From: JBGTGG01 sp964398945
Lineage (GTDB): Bacteria > Bacteroidota > Bacteroidia > Cytophagales > Cyclobacteriaceae
Direction of reading: 5' to 3'
Length of the DNA: 54,640 nucleotides
Assembly: GCA_964398945.1 (NCBI GenBank)
Contig: CAYNOT010000024.1
Span: forward strand, 1-54,640
Part shown: positions 15,206 through 23,048 of the stretch, in pieces
Layout: each line of letters opens with the position of its first letter
Numbering within the stretch: the first letter of the stretch is position 1
The notes under the pieces: model-generated
The model's input: only the letters and a program-made list of their open reading frames with translations
The model's database searches: none
What the model was told of the DNA's origin: nothing
Program-made: the position numbers and the translations under genes

Positions 15206-15985
15206 ATGAAAGTAGGGCTTGTGTTTTCTGGTGGGGGTTCGAGGGGCTTTGCTCATCTTGGTGTTATCAAAGCGCTGAAGGAGCTCCAGATCCCTGTTCA
15301 CGAACTTGCCGGAACAAGTGCAGGTGCGATTGCGGGTGCTTTTCATGGATATGGTTATTCCCCGGAAGAGACATTTGAAATTATTTCAAAAACCGGTTTC
15401 TTAAAATCAGTGAGGCCAGCCTGGGCGTGGACTGGTTTGTTGAGCCTTGATGGATTTAAAGCTGTACTCTTTAAATATCTTCCGGAAAATGATTTCAGTG
15501 CATTGAAAATTCCATTGGTAATTGCGGCTACTGAAATCCGTAAAGGAAGGATTGTCTATTTTGATTCCGGTGAATTGGTCCCGGCAATCATCGCCTCTTC
15601 AACAATCCCCACTTTATTTAACCCGGTGTTAAAAGACGGGCAACTCTTTGTCGATGGGGGGCTGATGGATAACTTTCCGGTAGGGCCGTTGGTAGGAAAG
15701 TGTGATATTATTATTGGGAGTCATTGTAATCCTATTGCTGAGGATTTCGATGCGCGCAATGTAAAGGAAGTAACCGAAAGGAGTTTGAACCTGGCCATCA
15801 ATGCTGCCTCGCAACACAGTAAATCATTTTGCAACCTCGTAATTGAGCCCCCCGGACTTGGAAAATTCACCACCTTTGACCTGGGTAGAGGAAAGGAGAT
15901 TTTTGAACTGGGCTACACCTATACCATTTCAATTGCAAAACAAATTGAAACAGTATTCAATGACTTTGAAAAAATCGGATCATGA
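15206..15985 (+). CDS. patatin-like phospholipase (RssA-like)
   Basis: 259 residues with the full patatin signature: oxyanion loop GGGSRGFAHLGVIKAL, nucleophile elbow GTSAG (Ser38) and catalytic Asp in DGGLMDNFP (about residue 150). It hydrolyses acyl esters of lipids. The short form without other domains fits the bacterial RssA-like group. Four bases of its end overlap the start of urocanate hydratase (ATGA), so the two are translationally coupled. No signal peptide. Confidence 0.9.
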   Translation: MKVGLVFSGGGSRGFAHLGVIKALKELQIPVHELAGTSAGAIAGAFHGYGYSPEETFEIISKTGFLKSVRPAWAWTGLLSLDGFKAVLFKYLPENDFSALKIPLVIAATEIRKGRIVYFDSGELVPAIIASSTIPTLFNPVLKDGQLFVDGGLMDNFPVGPLVGKCDIIIGSHCNPIAEDFDARNVKEVTERSLNLAINAASQHSKSFCNLVIEPPGLGKFTTFDLGRGKEIFELGYTYTISIAKQIETVFNDFEKIGS

Positions 15986-17979
15986 ACTTTACAGAAGCGA
16001 TACGGCAAGGAATACCAGATGAATTACCCCCGGCAAGGCCACTGGACCAATCGGTCAGTCATGCACCCAGGCGGAAAGATATTTTGTCAGCGGACGAAAA
16101 GAAACTGGCTGTTCGCAATGCACTCCGCTATTTTGACGCGAAGTTCCATGCAATCCTTGCGCCTGAATTTTATAATGAGCTCGTAACCTACGGCCGGATT
16201 TATATGTATCGTTTCCGCCCGGGTTATGCGATGCACGCAAGGCCGTTGGAAGCGTATCCATATCAATCCAAACAAGCTGCCGCAATCATGCTGATGATCC
16301 AAAATAATTTAGACCCGGCCGTTGCACAGCATCCTCATGAGCTGATTACGTATGGTGGAAATGGTGCAGTGTTTCAAAACTGGGCACAGTACCTTTTAAC
16401 CATGAAGTACCTGTCCACGATGACGGATGAGCAAACACTGCACATGTACTCGGGGCATCCGATGGGATTGTTCCCTTCCTCGAAGAATGCACCACGGGTG
16501 GTGGTTACAAACGGTATGATGATCCCCAACTATTCAAGTCAGGAAGATTGGGAAAAATACAATGCACTGGGCGTTACACAGTACGGACAAATGACTGCCG
16601 GTTCGTATATGTACATTGGTCCGCAAGGCATTGTGCATGGCACAACGATTACTGTGTTGAATGCAGGAAGAAAAATTGCAAAGAAAGGAGAGGGGCTTGC
16701 CGGAAAATTATTTGTTACCTCCGGACTTGGTGGCATGAGTGGCGCACAACCCAAAGCAGCAACTATTGCCGGATGCATTTCTGTTACCGCAGAGGTAAAT
16801 GAAAAGGCAACACGCAAGCGGCACGAGCAAGGGTGGGTTGATGAAGTGATTCGTTCATTGCCCGATCTTGTTGAACGCGTTAATCGGGCAAAAGAAAATA
16901 AGGAAGTTGTTTCCATTGCCTATCAGGGAAACATCATCGATGTGTGGGAATATTTTTATAAGGAAAATGTATTTGTTGACCTGGGCTCTGACCAAACCTC
17001 GCTTCATAATCCATGGGCAGGCGGCTATTATCCCGCAGGAATCAGTTTTGAAGAAGGTGAAAAATTAATGTCGGACGATCCTGAAAAATTTAAACAGGAG
17101 GTAAAAAAATCACTCGTTCGCCATGCAAATGCAATCAATCAGCATACACAACGGGGTACCTATTTCTTTGATTATGGAAATGCATTTCTATTGGAAGCCT
17201 CACGTGCTGGCGCAGATGTGATGGCCGAAAACAAAATCGATTTTAAATATCCCAGTTATGTGCAGGACATCATGGGGCCAATGTGTTTTGACTATGGGTT
17301 TGGCCCGTTTCGCTGGGTATGTACTTCCGGAAATGCAAAAGATTTGGACATTACAGATAATATCGCAGCAGCAGTGATAGAAAACTTATTGAACGAATCA
17401 CCGGATGAAATAAAAAGTCAACTCGCGGATAACCTCAAATGGATAAAAGAAGCAAAAGCCAATAAACTGGTAGTGGGATCACAGGCGAGGATATTGTATG
17501 CCGATGCCATTGGCAGGATTGAAATTGCAAAAGCGTTCAACAAAGCAATCCGTGATGGTAAGATCGGTACTGTGGTTTTAGGACGGGACCATCATGATGT
17601 ATCCGGTACGGATAGTCCCTATCGTGAAACCTCCAACATTTATGATGGCTCAAAATTTACTGCGGATATGGCCATCCATAATGTGATTGGGGATTCATTT
17701 CGAGGGGCTACCTGGGTTTCGATACACAATGGAGGTGGGGTAGGCTGGGGCGAAGTAATCAATGGCGGGTTTGGAATGTTGCTGGATGGAAGTGCAGAAG
17801 TAAACAAACGTATTGAAAGCATGTTGTTTTATGACGTGAACAATGGAATCGCGAGAAGGGCATGGGCAGGCAATTTCCCGGCAATTAAGGCCATAAAACG
17901 TGCCCAATCATTGAACACAGATCTTCTTATAACACCTGCCAATGATGTCAATTCAGAAATCCTTGGAAGCCTCTCATAA
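15982..17979 (+). CDS. hutU: urocanate hydratase
   Basis: 665 residues. It converts urocanate to 4-imidazolone-5-propanoate with tightly bound NAD+ in histidine breakdown. It shows the NAD-binding stretch GLGGMSGAQPKAATIAG, the catalytic Cys region DYGFGPFRWVCTSGN, and HDVSGTDSPYRETSNIYDGS near the end. It is about 100 residues longer than the proteobacterial enzyme, mainly at the N-terminus. This fits the long form in Bacteroidota as I recall it. hutH, hutI and ftcD are not in the window. It starts inside the patatin stop codon, an unusual operon partner. Confidence 0.95.
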   Translation: MNFTEAIRQGIPDELPPARPLDQSVSHAPRRKDILSADEKKLAVRNALRYFDAKFHAILAPEFYNELVTYGRIYMYRFRPGYAMHARPLEAYPYQSKQAAAIMLMIQNNLDPAVAQHPHELITYGGNGAVFQNWAQYLLTMKYLSTMTDEQTLHMYSGHPMGLFPSSKNAPRVVVTNGMMIPNYSSQEDWEKYNALGVTQYGQMTAGSYMYIGPQGIVHGTTITVLNAGRKIAKKGEGLAGKLFVTSGLGGMSGAQPKAATIAGCISVTAEVNEKATRKRHEQGWVDEVIRSLPDLVERVNRAKENKEVVSIAYQGNIIDVWEYFYKENVFVDLGSDQTSLHNPWAGGYYPAGISFEEGEKLMSDDPEKFKQEVKKSLVRHANAINQHTQRGTYFFDYGNAFLLEASRAGADVMAENKIDFKYPSYVQDIMGPMCFDYGFGPFRWVCTSGNAKDLDITDNIAAAVIENLLNESPDEIKSQLADNLKWIKEAKANKLVVGSQARILYADAIGRIEIAKAFNKAIRDGKIGTVVLGRDHHDVSGTDSPYRETSNIYDGSKFTADMAIHNVIGDSFRGATWVSIHNGGGVGWGEVINGGFGMLLDGSAEVNKRIESMLFYDVNNGIARRAWAGNFPAIKAIKRAQSLNTDLLITPANDVNSEILGSLS

Positions 17980-18049
17980 AGTTTGTGGCTTCTAATATAA
18001 AAAGTTTGTTTACAGACTGGGTTCACCATTTTAATAAGCACGTGACGAA

Positions 18050-19190
18050 TACTAAGGGCCGATGATGGGTTAATCCCCAAAGACTCTTCGCTAACGCTCT
18101 GAGTGACGATCATGGCGCGTCATTCAGAGGGAGGTGCGACCGAAGAATCCCTGTGTGGAATCTACCAACAATTTGATTCAGGGAAATCTCCTTCACGCAA
18201 AGCCCACCAAGTTCACGCAAACCCGCAAAAGCTTTGTGTACTTTGCGTCTTCTTTGCGATCTCTGCGGGAAAAGTTATTGCTTACTTAACCCTCCTATAG
18301 GTGGTAAATGTAAACAGGCTTCTGTGAAAGTTAGTAAGAACCAATGATGAGTTTGAGTTATCCCAAAGACTCTTCGCTAACGCTCTGAGTGACGAATCAT
18401 GGCGCGTCATTCAGGGGGAGGTACGACCGAAGAATCCCTGTGTGGAATCTACCAACAATTTGATTCAGGAAATNNNNNNNNNNNNNNNNNNNNNNNNNNN
18501 NNNNNNNNNNNNNNNNNNNNNNNNNNNNNNNNNNNNNNNNNNNNNNNNNNNNNNNNNNNNNNNNNNNNNNNNNACTTAACCCTCCTATAGGTGGTAAATG
18601 TAAACAGGCTTCTGTGAAAGTTAGTAAGGGCAGTATCCCCAAAGACTCTTCGCTAACGCTCTGAGTGACGAATCATGGTGCGTCATTCAGAGGAAGGTAC
18701 GACCGAAGAATCCCTGTGTGGAATCTACCAACAATTTGATTCAGGAAATTTCATTCACGCAAACCCGCAAAAGCTTTGTGTACTTTGCGTCTTCTTTGCG
18801 ATCTCTGCGGGAAAAGTTATTGCTTACTTAACCCTCCTATAGGTGGTAAATGTAAACAGGCTTCTGTGAAAGTTAGTAAGGGCAGTATCCCCAAAGACTC
18901 TTCGCTAACGCTCTGAGTGACGAATCATGGTGCGTCATTCAGAGGAAGGTACGACCGAAGAATCCCTGTGTGGAATCTACCAACAATTTGATTCAGGAAA
19001 TTTCATTCACGCAAACCCGCAAAAGCTTTGTGTACTTTGCGTCTTCTTTGCGATCTCTGCGGGAAAAGTTATTGCTTACTTAACCCTCCTATAGGTGGTA
19101 AATGTAAACAGGCTTCTGTGAAAGTTAGTAAGAACCAATGATGAGTTTGAGTTATCCCAAAGACTCTTCGCTAACGCTCTGAGTGACGAT
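18050..19190. repeat. tandem repeat array, units of about 250-290 bp, four full and one partial copy
   Basis: The block CCCAAAGACTCTTCGCTAAC starts at about 18075, 18361, 18637, 18889 and 19155, so periods are 286, 276, 252 and 266 bases. Each unit carries GCTCTGAGTGACG, then an inverted echo of it (CGTCATTCAGAG..GGACCGAAGAATCCC-like), then a GCAAA-rich part (ACTTTGCGTCTTCTTTGCG), then CCTCCTATAGGTGGTAAATG. The last unit stops after GAGTGACG. Two copies end in a variant spacer (AACCAATGATGAGTTTGAG). There is no coding potential that I trust. It resembles interspersed palindromic repeats common in Bacteroidota, here stacked in tandem. Confidence 0.9.
18474..18573. other. assembly gap (100 N) inside the repeat array
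   Basis: Exactly 100 N, which usually marks a gap of unknown size. Both flanks are matching parts of the repeat unit, so the copy number is probably underestimated. Confidence 0.95.
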
Positions 19191-19199
19191 TTGTAAAGC

Positions 19200-19227
19200 A
19201 AAAGGCCCCACAACGATGAGGCCTTTT
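19200..19227 (-). terminator. bidirectional terminator between the repeat array and the beta-barrel gene
   Basis: AAAAGGCC..GGCCTTTT hairpin (19200-19207 with 19220-19227), flanked by A and T runs on both sides. It ends the minus-strand gene at 19249. Confidence 0.75.
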
Positions 19228-19248
19228 GGTATAACGATTTAGAAAGAA

Positions 19249-19812
19249 CTACTTCGCCCCAAAAATGGTCCAGCCAACAAAAAGTTGGAATACTGTATTC
19301 TTTACCTCCGTATCGTTTGATAAATCATTGACGTTTGTAAAACCCCAGACATAACGAGCTCCGCCATTGAAGCCAAACGGTAGGTGGGCAGTAGCACCAA
19401 CAGCCAAACCAAAATCACTGCTCTTAAAATTATCTGTGAAGGTTCCATTTTCGTCCTTTGCTTCTAAAAGCCTGCTAAATTGAGGCCCGGCTTCAAAACT
19501 CAAAAAAGAAATAGGCTTGTACCTTAATAGTATAGGAATTGTCATGTAGTTTAATTCCTGTGTGCTGGATGGAAGTTCAGCTCCCTGGGATGAAAACAAA
19601 ATTTCAGGTTGCAATCCCCATTTATCACTAAAATTCAAAACCAAATATGCGCCACCGGCAAAGCCCGTGCGTGTATCGGTAGAAATATTGGTGATCGACT
19701 GGTTGGCGAAATTCATTCCTCCTTTAATCCCGAGGCCAATGCCTTGTGAATAACTGAAAAGCGGTAAAAATGCGAGCGTGGTAGCTGCAATAATCCAATT
19801 TATTTTTTTCAT
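19249..19812 (-). CDS. outer membrane beta-barrel protein (PorT-like family)
   Basis: 187 residues with a signal peptide (MKKINWIIAATTLAFLPLFS, cleavage near SYSQ). The mature part has the pattern of small eight-stranded barrels: GLGIKGGMNFANQS, AGGAYLVLNFSDKWGLQPEI, YMTIPILLRYKPISFLSFEA, GGARYVWGFT, ending FQLFVGWTIFG with a terminal aromatic-rich strand. This matches the beta-barrel domain PF13568 seen in PorT-like proteins. Function within the family is generally unknown. It follows tyrS on the same strand with an 85-base gap, so it probably has its own promoter. Confidence 0.88.
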   Translation of the reverse strand: MKKINWIIAATTLAFLPLFSYSQGIGLGIKGGMNFANQSITNISTDTRTGFAGGAYLVLNFSDKWGLQPEILFSSQGAELPSSTQELNYMTIPILLRYKPISFLSFEAGPQFSRLLEAKDENGTFTDNFKSSDFGLAVGATAHLPFGFNGGARYVWGFTNVNDLSNDTEVKNTVFQLFVGWTIFGAK

Positions 19813-19897
19813 AGAGATGGTTGTTTGTTGTTACGTTTTTCCAAATTCTTCGATCATGACAGGAATAATCGTGCCATTTGATAACGCTAAGATACCG

Positions 19898-21181
19898 CTA
19901 TTGTTCTAGTGTAATGAGGAAATAATTCTTCTTCCCCTTCTGCGCCAGCAAATACTTCCCCTGGAGCAACTTAAAATCAGGTTTTGCATTTTCGTTTTCC
20001 ACCTTGATTTTATTCACACTTACACCACCACCCTGAATCATCTTGCGTGCTTCCCCTTTTGACGAAAACACAATCTTGTTCGATACATCCGACAACAAAT
20101 CGATTACTGATGGACATTCTTCATAGCTCGATTTTTTTATGGTGGTTTGCGGAACTCCTTCAAACACGGATAGCAACGTATCCTCATCCAAACCCTGTAA
20201 ATCCTCAGTAGTTGAATTTCCAAAAAGGATGTTGCTTGCTTTTATGGCCAGTTGAAGTGCTTCCTCGGAATGGACCCGGGTTGTTACCTCTTCCGCTAAA
20301 CAGGACTGTAATTTCCGTTGATGGGGTGCGGTTTGATGTTCGGCAATTAAGGTATTGATTTCTTCCTCCGGTTTTAAAGTAAAAATCTTGATGAAGTTCG
20401 CGGCATCTTCATCAGAAGTATTCAACCAATATTGATAAAATTTATAGGGCGAAGTTTTCTTGGGATCCAACCAGATGTTTCCGGCTTCCGTTTTTCCAAA
20501 CTTCGTTCCATCCGCTTTTTTAATAAGGGGAGTCGTAAGCGCAAATGCTTCACCCGAAATTTTTCTCCGAATCAGCTCTGTACCGGTAACAATATTTCCC
20601 CATTGATCAGATCCCCCCATTTGGATTCTACATCCTTTATTCTCATAAAGCCACAAATAGTCAAAGCCCTGCACAAGTTGATAACTGAATTCCGTAAAAG
20701 ACATACCCGTTTCCAACCTGTTCTTTACGGAATCTTTCGCCATCATATAATTGATGGAGATATGTTTCCCCACATCACGAATGAAATCAAGGAAACTAAA
20801 TTCCTTAAACCAATCGTAGTTGTTCACCATTTCGGCTGGATTGGTTTTTGAATCAAAGTCCAGGAATTTTTCAAGTTGGGCTTTTACACACGCCTGGTTG
20901 TGTTTCAAAATATCCTCAGAAAGTAGATTTCTTTCAGCAGATTTGCCGGAAGGATCACCCACCATTCCGGTGGCCCCTCCAATCAAAGCAACGGGCTTAT
21001 GACCGCAGCGTTGAAAATGGACCAACGTCATAATCTGTACAAGATTTCCGATGTGAAGGGAATCGGCAGTGGGATCAAATCCAATATATCCGGAAGTAGG
21101 TTCTTTTAAAAGTTGCTCTTCCGTTCCCGGCATACTGTCATGGACCATTCCTCGCCAGGTCAATTCTTTCACAAAATTCAT
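19898..21181 (-). CDS. tyrS: tyrosyl-tRNA synthetase
   Basis: About 427 residues from ATG 21181. An in-frame ATG at 21193 and a frame open to 21226 exist. The start MNFVKELTWRGMVHD matches the family, and the promoter at 21204 excludes longer forms. The enzyme charges tRNA-Tyr. Visible motifs are GFDPTADSLHIGN (HIGH box), GGATGMVGDPSGKS, YQLVQGFDYLWL, QMGGSDQWGNI, KFGKTEAGN (KMSKS variant), and a C-terminal S4 RNA-binding domain (GGGVSVNKIKV). Bacterial TyrS length and order are normal. Confidence 0.97.
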   Translation of the reverse strand: MNFVKELTWRGMVHDSMPGTEEQLLKEPTSGYIGFDPTADSLHIGNLVQIMTLVHFQRCGHKPVALIGGATGMVGDPSGKSAERNLLSEDILKHNQACVKAQLEKFLDFDSKTNPAEMVNNYDWFKEFSFLDFIRDVGKHISINYMMAKDSVKNRLETGMSFTEFSYQLVQGFDYLWLYENKGCRIQMGGSDQWGNIVTGTELIRRKISGEAFALTTPLIKKADGTKFGKTEAGNIWLDPKKTSPYKFYQYWLNTSDEDAANFIKIFTLKPEEEINTLIAEHQTAPHQRKLQSCLAEEVTTRVHSEEALQLAIKASNILFGNSTTEDLQGLDEDTLLSVFEGVPQTTIKKSSYEECPSVIDLLSDVSNKIVFSSKGEARKMIQGGGVSVNKIKVENENAKPDFKLLQGKYLLAQKGKKNYFLITLEQ

Positions 21182-21203
21182 TGCTACGTTCATAATTTGA
21201 GGG

Positions 21204-21211
21204 CAAATATA
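21204..21211 (-). promoter_or_regulatory. -7 promoter element of tyrS
   Basis: On the minus strand TATATTTG is an exact TAnnTTTG match, ending 11 bases before ATG 21193 and 23 before ATG 21181. This favours 21181 as start, with a leader of about 17 bases. Confidence 0.65.
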
Positions 21212-21324
21212 GAATCCCCGAACCAAATCCCGAACTGAATGGAGGATTTGGGATGAAATCCTCTCCTGTATTTTATAGTTCTTGCAATTTTGCGTACTTG
21301 TGCCGAACTGAAAATTTAAGATTG

Positions 21325-21436
21325 TGAAATGGCCATGTAATTACTTTCCACTTACCGGGATGATGATTATAGCCATTCCCTGTTCTGCCGACAGGCAGGC
21401 ATGTGACCACTGAAAACAATTATTAACTATTAACAC
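21325..21436 (+). promoter_or_regulatory. shared leader element, copy 2
   Basis: TGAAATGGCCATG, then ACTTTCCACTTACC, then GCCATTCCCTGT with a CTGC/GACAGGCAGG hairpin-forming stretch, then an AT-rich run ending TATTAACACATGAAA. Same order and spacing as at 731 and 29365. It precedes the MazG-like gene. Confidence 0.5.
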
Positions 21437-21910
21437 ATGAAAGAACCATCGCCTTTAAATCAAGTAGCCGAATTCCACAGGACCTTTAAGCATCCGATCC
21501 TGACAAGCCCCACAATACCAGGTGAAGACCGCTGTAATTTACGTGTGGCGCTGATCACGGAGGAATTGCAGGAACTTCGTGATGCAATAAAAGACAAGGA
21601 TATTGTGGAAGTGGCGGATGCCTTGTGCGACATTCAATATGTACTCTCGGGCGCTATCCTTGAGTTTGGCCTTGGCGGGAAATTTAAAGACCTCTTTGAT
21701 GAAGTGCAGCGCTCGAATATGAGCAAAGTTTGCCATTCAGAAGATGAGGCTAAGGAAACGGTTGCTTTCTACGCCAAAAAGGATGGAACGGAATGTTATT
21801 ACAAAGAGCAGGATGGAAAATGGCTGGTTTACAGAACCTCGGACAACAAGACCATTAAGTCGGTAAACTATAGCCCTGCTGATTTGAAGGGGATCCTGGA
21901 AAAAGACTAG
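21437..21910 (+). CDS. MazG-like / PRA-PH family nucleotide pyrophosphohydrolase
   Basis: 157 residues, all-alpha. Metal-binding acidic motifs of the all-alpha NTP pyrophosphohydrolase superfamily are visible: ITEELQELRDAI and EVADALCDIQYVLSGA. These enzymes cut NTPs or dNTPs, including damaged ones, to NMP and pyrophosphate. The C-terminal third (YYKEQDGKWLVYRTSDNKTI) is an added beta-like segment. It starts in the CACATGAAA context of the shared leader. Substrate cannot be told. The MazG toxin-regulation role is only one option. Confidence 0.82.
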   Translation: MKEPSPLNQVAEFHRTFKHPILTSPTIPGEDRCNLRVALITEELQELRDAIKDKDIVEVADALCDIQYVLSGAILEFGLGGKFKDLFDEVQRSNMSKVCHSEDEAKETVAFYAKKDGTECYYKEQDGKWLVYRTSDNKTIKSVNYSPADLKGILEKD

Positions 21911-21938
21911 CGGGCATCTCTAAAACCAAGCTTCGAAT

Positions 21939-22166
21939 GTCACGTTGATTTCTATGACAAAACCAACTCCATTTGATAAGGTCTTTGCTGTTTTTAACAA
22001 CAGGGATTTTTGTTCTAAAGTATTGTATTTTTGCACGGCCTACCCATTCGAAATGTCTGATGCAAAACATTTCCGCGCAATAAGCATATCCCAACCAGGG
22101 AAATCGAAATATCCTGTACTTTAGTTTGATTTTAAATATTGTCGTTTCGACAAACTCAACGTGACA
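21939..22166. mobile_element. MITE-like element with terminal inverted repeats, 228 bp
   Basis: The left end TGTCACGTTGA (21939-21949) recurs inverted at the right end, TCAACGTGACA (22156-22166). The match continues imperfectly for about ten more bases (TTTCTATGAC against TTTGTCGAAAC). No transposase is encoded. Inside are a TAnnTTTG-like TATTTTTG (22026-22033) and a 23-codon frame from ATG 22053 to TAG 22124 (MSDAKHFRAI..). A target-site duplication is not evident. The interpretation is inference from the inverted ends. Confidence 0.45.
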
Positions 22167-22182
22167 ATGTTTTAGGGATACC

Positions 22183-22410
22183 CTAGATATAGAATTCAAA
22201 TTGGAAAACGGTTTCCTCTTTTGGGATTGGAAGCGGCCGTATGGCTATAATCTGGCTTTCATTATAAACTTTGATAAATTCAGTCCTGCTGATTCTAAGT
22301 TTGCTTTTTCCGGGTTTGATTTGATGATACTGCATCCTTCCTGAAGGATTGGCTGTTGCTGTGTACACCCACTCATAACGGATCGGAATAGGGGAGGGGA
22401 TGTAGCGCAT
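22183..22410 (-). CDS. hypothetical protein, 75 aa, second gene of a small operon
   Basis: Starts at ATG 22410, 3 bases after the stop of the upstream gene, so the pair is translationally coupled. The product is basic and beta-like (MRYIPSPIPIRYEWVYTATA, then PGKSKLRISRTEFIKVYN, ending TVFQFEFYI). It has no membrane segment. No family is recognised. Its end lies 17 bases from the right end of the MITE-like element. The operon promoter is bracketed by palindromes (see 22668-22737). Confidence 0.55.
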   Translation of the reverse strand: MRYIPSPIPIRYEWVYTATANPSGRMQYHQIKPGKSKLRISRTEFIKVYNESQIIAIRPLPIPKEETVFQFEFYI

Positions 22411-22413
22411 TTC

Positions 22414-22662
22414 TTAACAGTAGTTATTCCTAAATTCCCTATAGATTAACCTATTCTGTGCAGCATTGTACTGCGCGAGCAAGGCGTATGCCCATTCCGG
22501 TACGTAATTGAACTGACGTTCCAGTGCTTCGATTTTTTTGCACAACTCCGCTACATAATACCTGATTTGCTCAGCATTCTTGCAATTGGATGGCTTTTCA
22601 AAATTTCGGGAAGCGAAAGACTTTAGCTCCATTTCAATCTTTTTCTGTTCAAAGTCGCTCAT
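22414..22662 (-). CDS. hypothetical helical protein, 82 aa, first gene of a small operon
   Basis: I start it at ATG 22662 (MSDFEQKKIEMEL). The frame is open to 22752, but that would run through the promoter and both palindromes. The product is nearly all helix and charged, with SCKNAEQIRYYVAELCKKIE, ALERQFNYVPEWAYALLAQY and RLIYREFRNNY. There is no classical helix-turn-helix that I can recognise. With the gene at 22183 it forms a two-gene unit of the size of toxin-antitoxin pairs, but neither member matches a known family. Confidence 0.6.
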   Translation of the reverse strand: MSDFEQKKIEMELKSFASRNFEKPSNCKNAEQIRYYVAELCKKIEALERQFNYVPEWAYALLAQYNAAQNRLIYREFRNNYC

Positions 22663-22667
22663 ATAAC

Positions 22668-22737
22668 TGTGTATTATTACACAATTATAAATGATTAAAT
22701 ATTCATAGTCAAATATTAATTGTGAAATATTACACAA
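22668..22737 (-). promoter_or_regulatory. promoter flanked by two matching palindromic operators
   Basis: Proximal palindrome TGTGTA-TTAT-TACACA at 22668-22683. Distal palindrome TTGTGAAATATTACACAA at 22720-22737, 8 of 9 pairs. Both share the half-site TGTGTAAT or its complement, with centres 53 bp apart, about five helical turns. Between them on the minus strand are TTTG (22710-22713) and, 20 bases on, TATAATTG (22682-22689), matching a Bacteroidota -33/-7 pair. The expected start of transcription falls inside the proximal palindrome. This looks like autoregulation. Confidence 0.6.
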
Positions 22738-22841
22738 CAATATTTGCCCCAATGCAAGGTGCTATGGCTTACACCCGGTTTAATTGATCAGCTATAAACC
22801 ATTGGTTTACAGTATTATTTGCCGGCAGATTGAATAATTAC

Positions 22842-22985
22842 TTAAAGGGAATTTTTAGTGACCCAGTAGCGATATGCAACGAAGGCCTTATCAAGCGTTG
22901 ATAATTTAGTAATGTCGCGTTGGCTATACCGGGGAAGAATGACACGATTTATGCTGGCCAGTATTTTAAACAAAGTCTTTCTCAT
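22842..22985 (-). CDS. conserved small basic protein, 47 aa
   Basis: ATG 22985 opens 47 codons ending in TAA 22842-22844. The product begins MRKTLFKILASINRVILPRY and ends LDKAFVAYRYWVTKNSL. I recall this pattern (basic helix, ILPRYS, then YRYWVTKNAL) as a family of very short proteins found across Bacteroidota, often annotated only as hypothetical. It is basic and probably helical, with no signal peptide. It is transcribed divergently from the gene at 23049. Function is unknown. The recognition is from memory. Confidence 0.7.
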   Translation of the reverse strand: MRKTLFKILASINRVILPRYSQRDITKLSTLDKAFVAYRYWVTKNSL

Positions 22986-23048
22986 TCGTAATTCTTTCTC
23001 TTTGAATTCTATTTATTGAATTATATTTAAAGCCATTAACCCAAAAAT

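Noticed and set aside
18103..18642. Small frames inside the repeat array
   Set aside because: They repeat with the unit, run into the N gap and change with spacer variants. No sign of coding.
18050..19190. CRISPR array
   Set aside because: Units are about 250-290 bp with repeated 'spacers', and no cas genes are present. This is an ordinary tandem repeat.
21855..22199. Minus-strand 114-codon frame across the MITE-like element
   Set aside because: It includes both inverted ends of the element and overlaps the end of the MazG-like gene. It looks like a chance frame.
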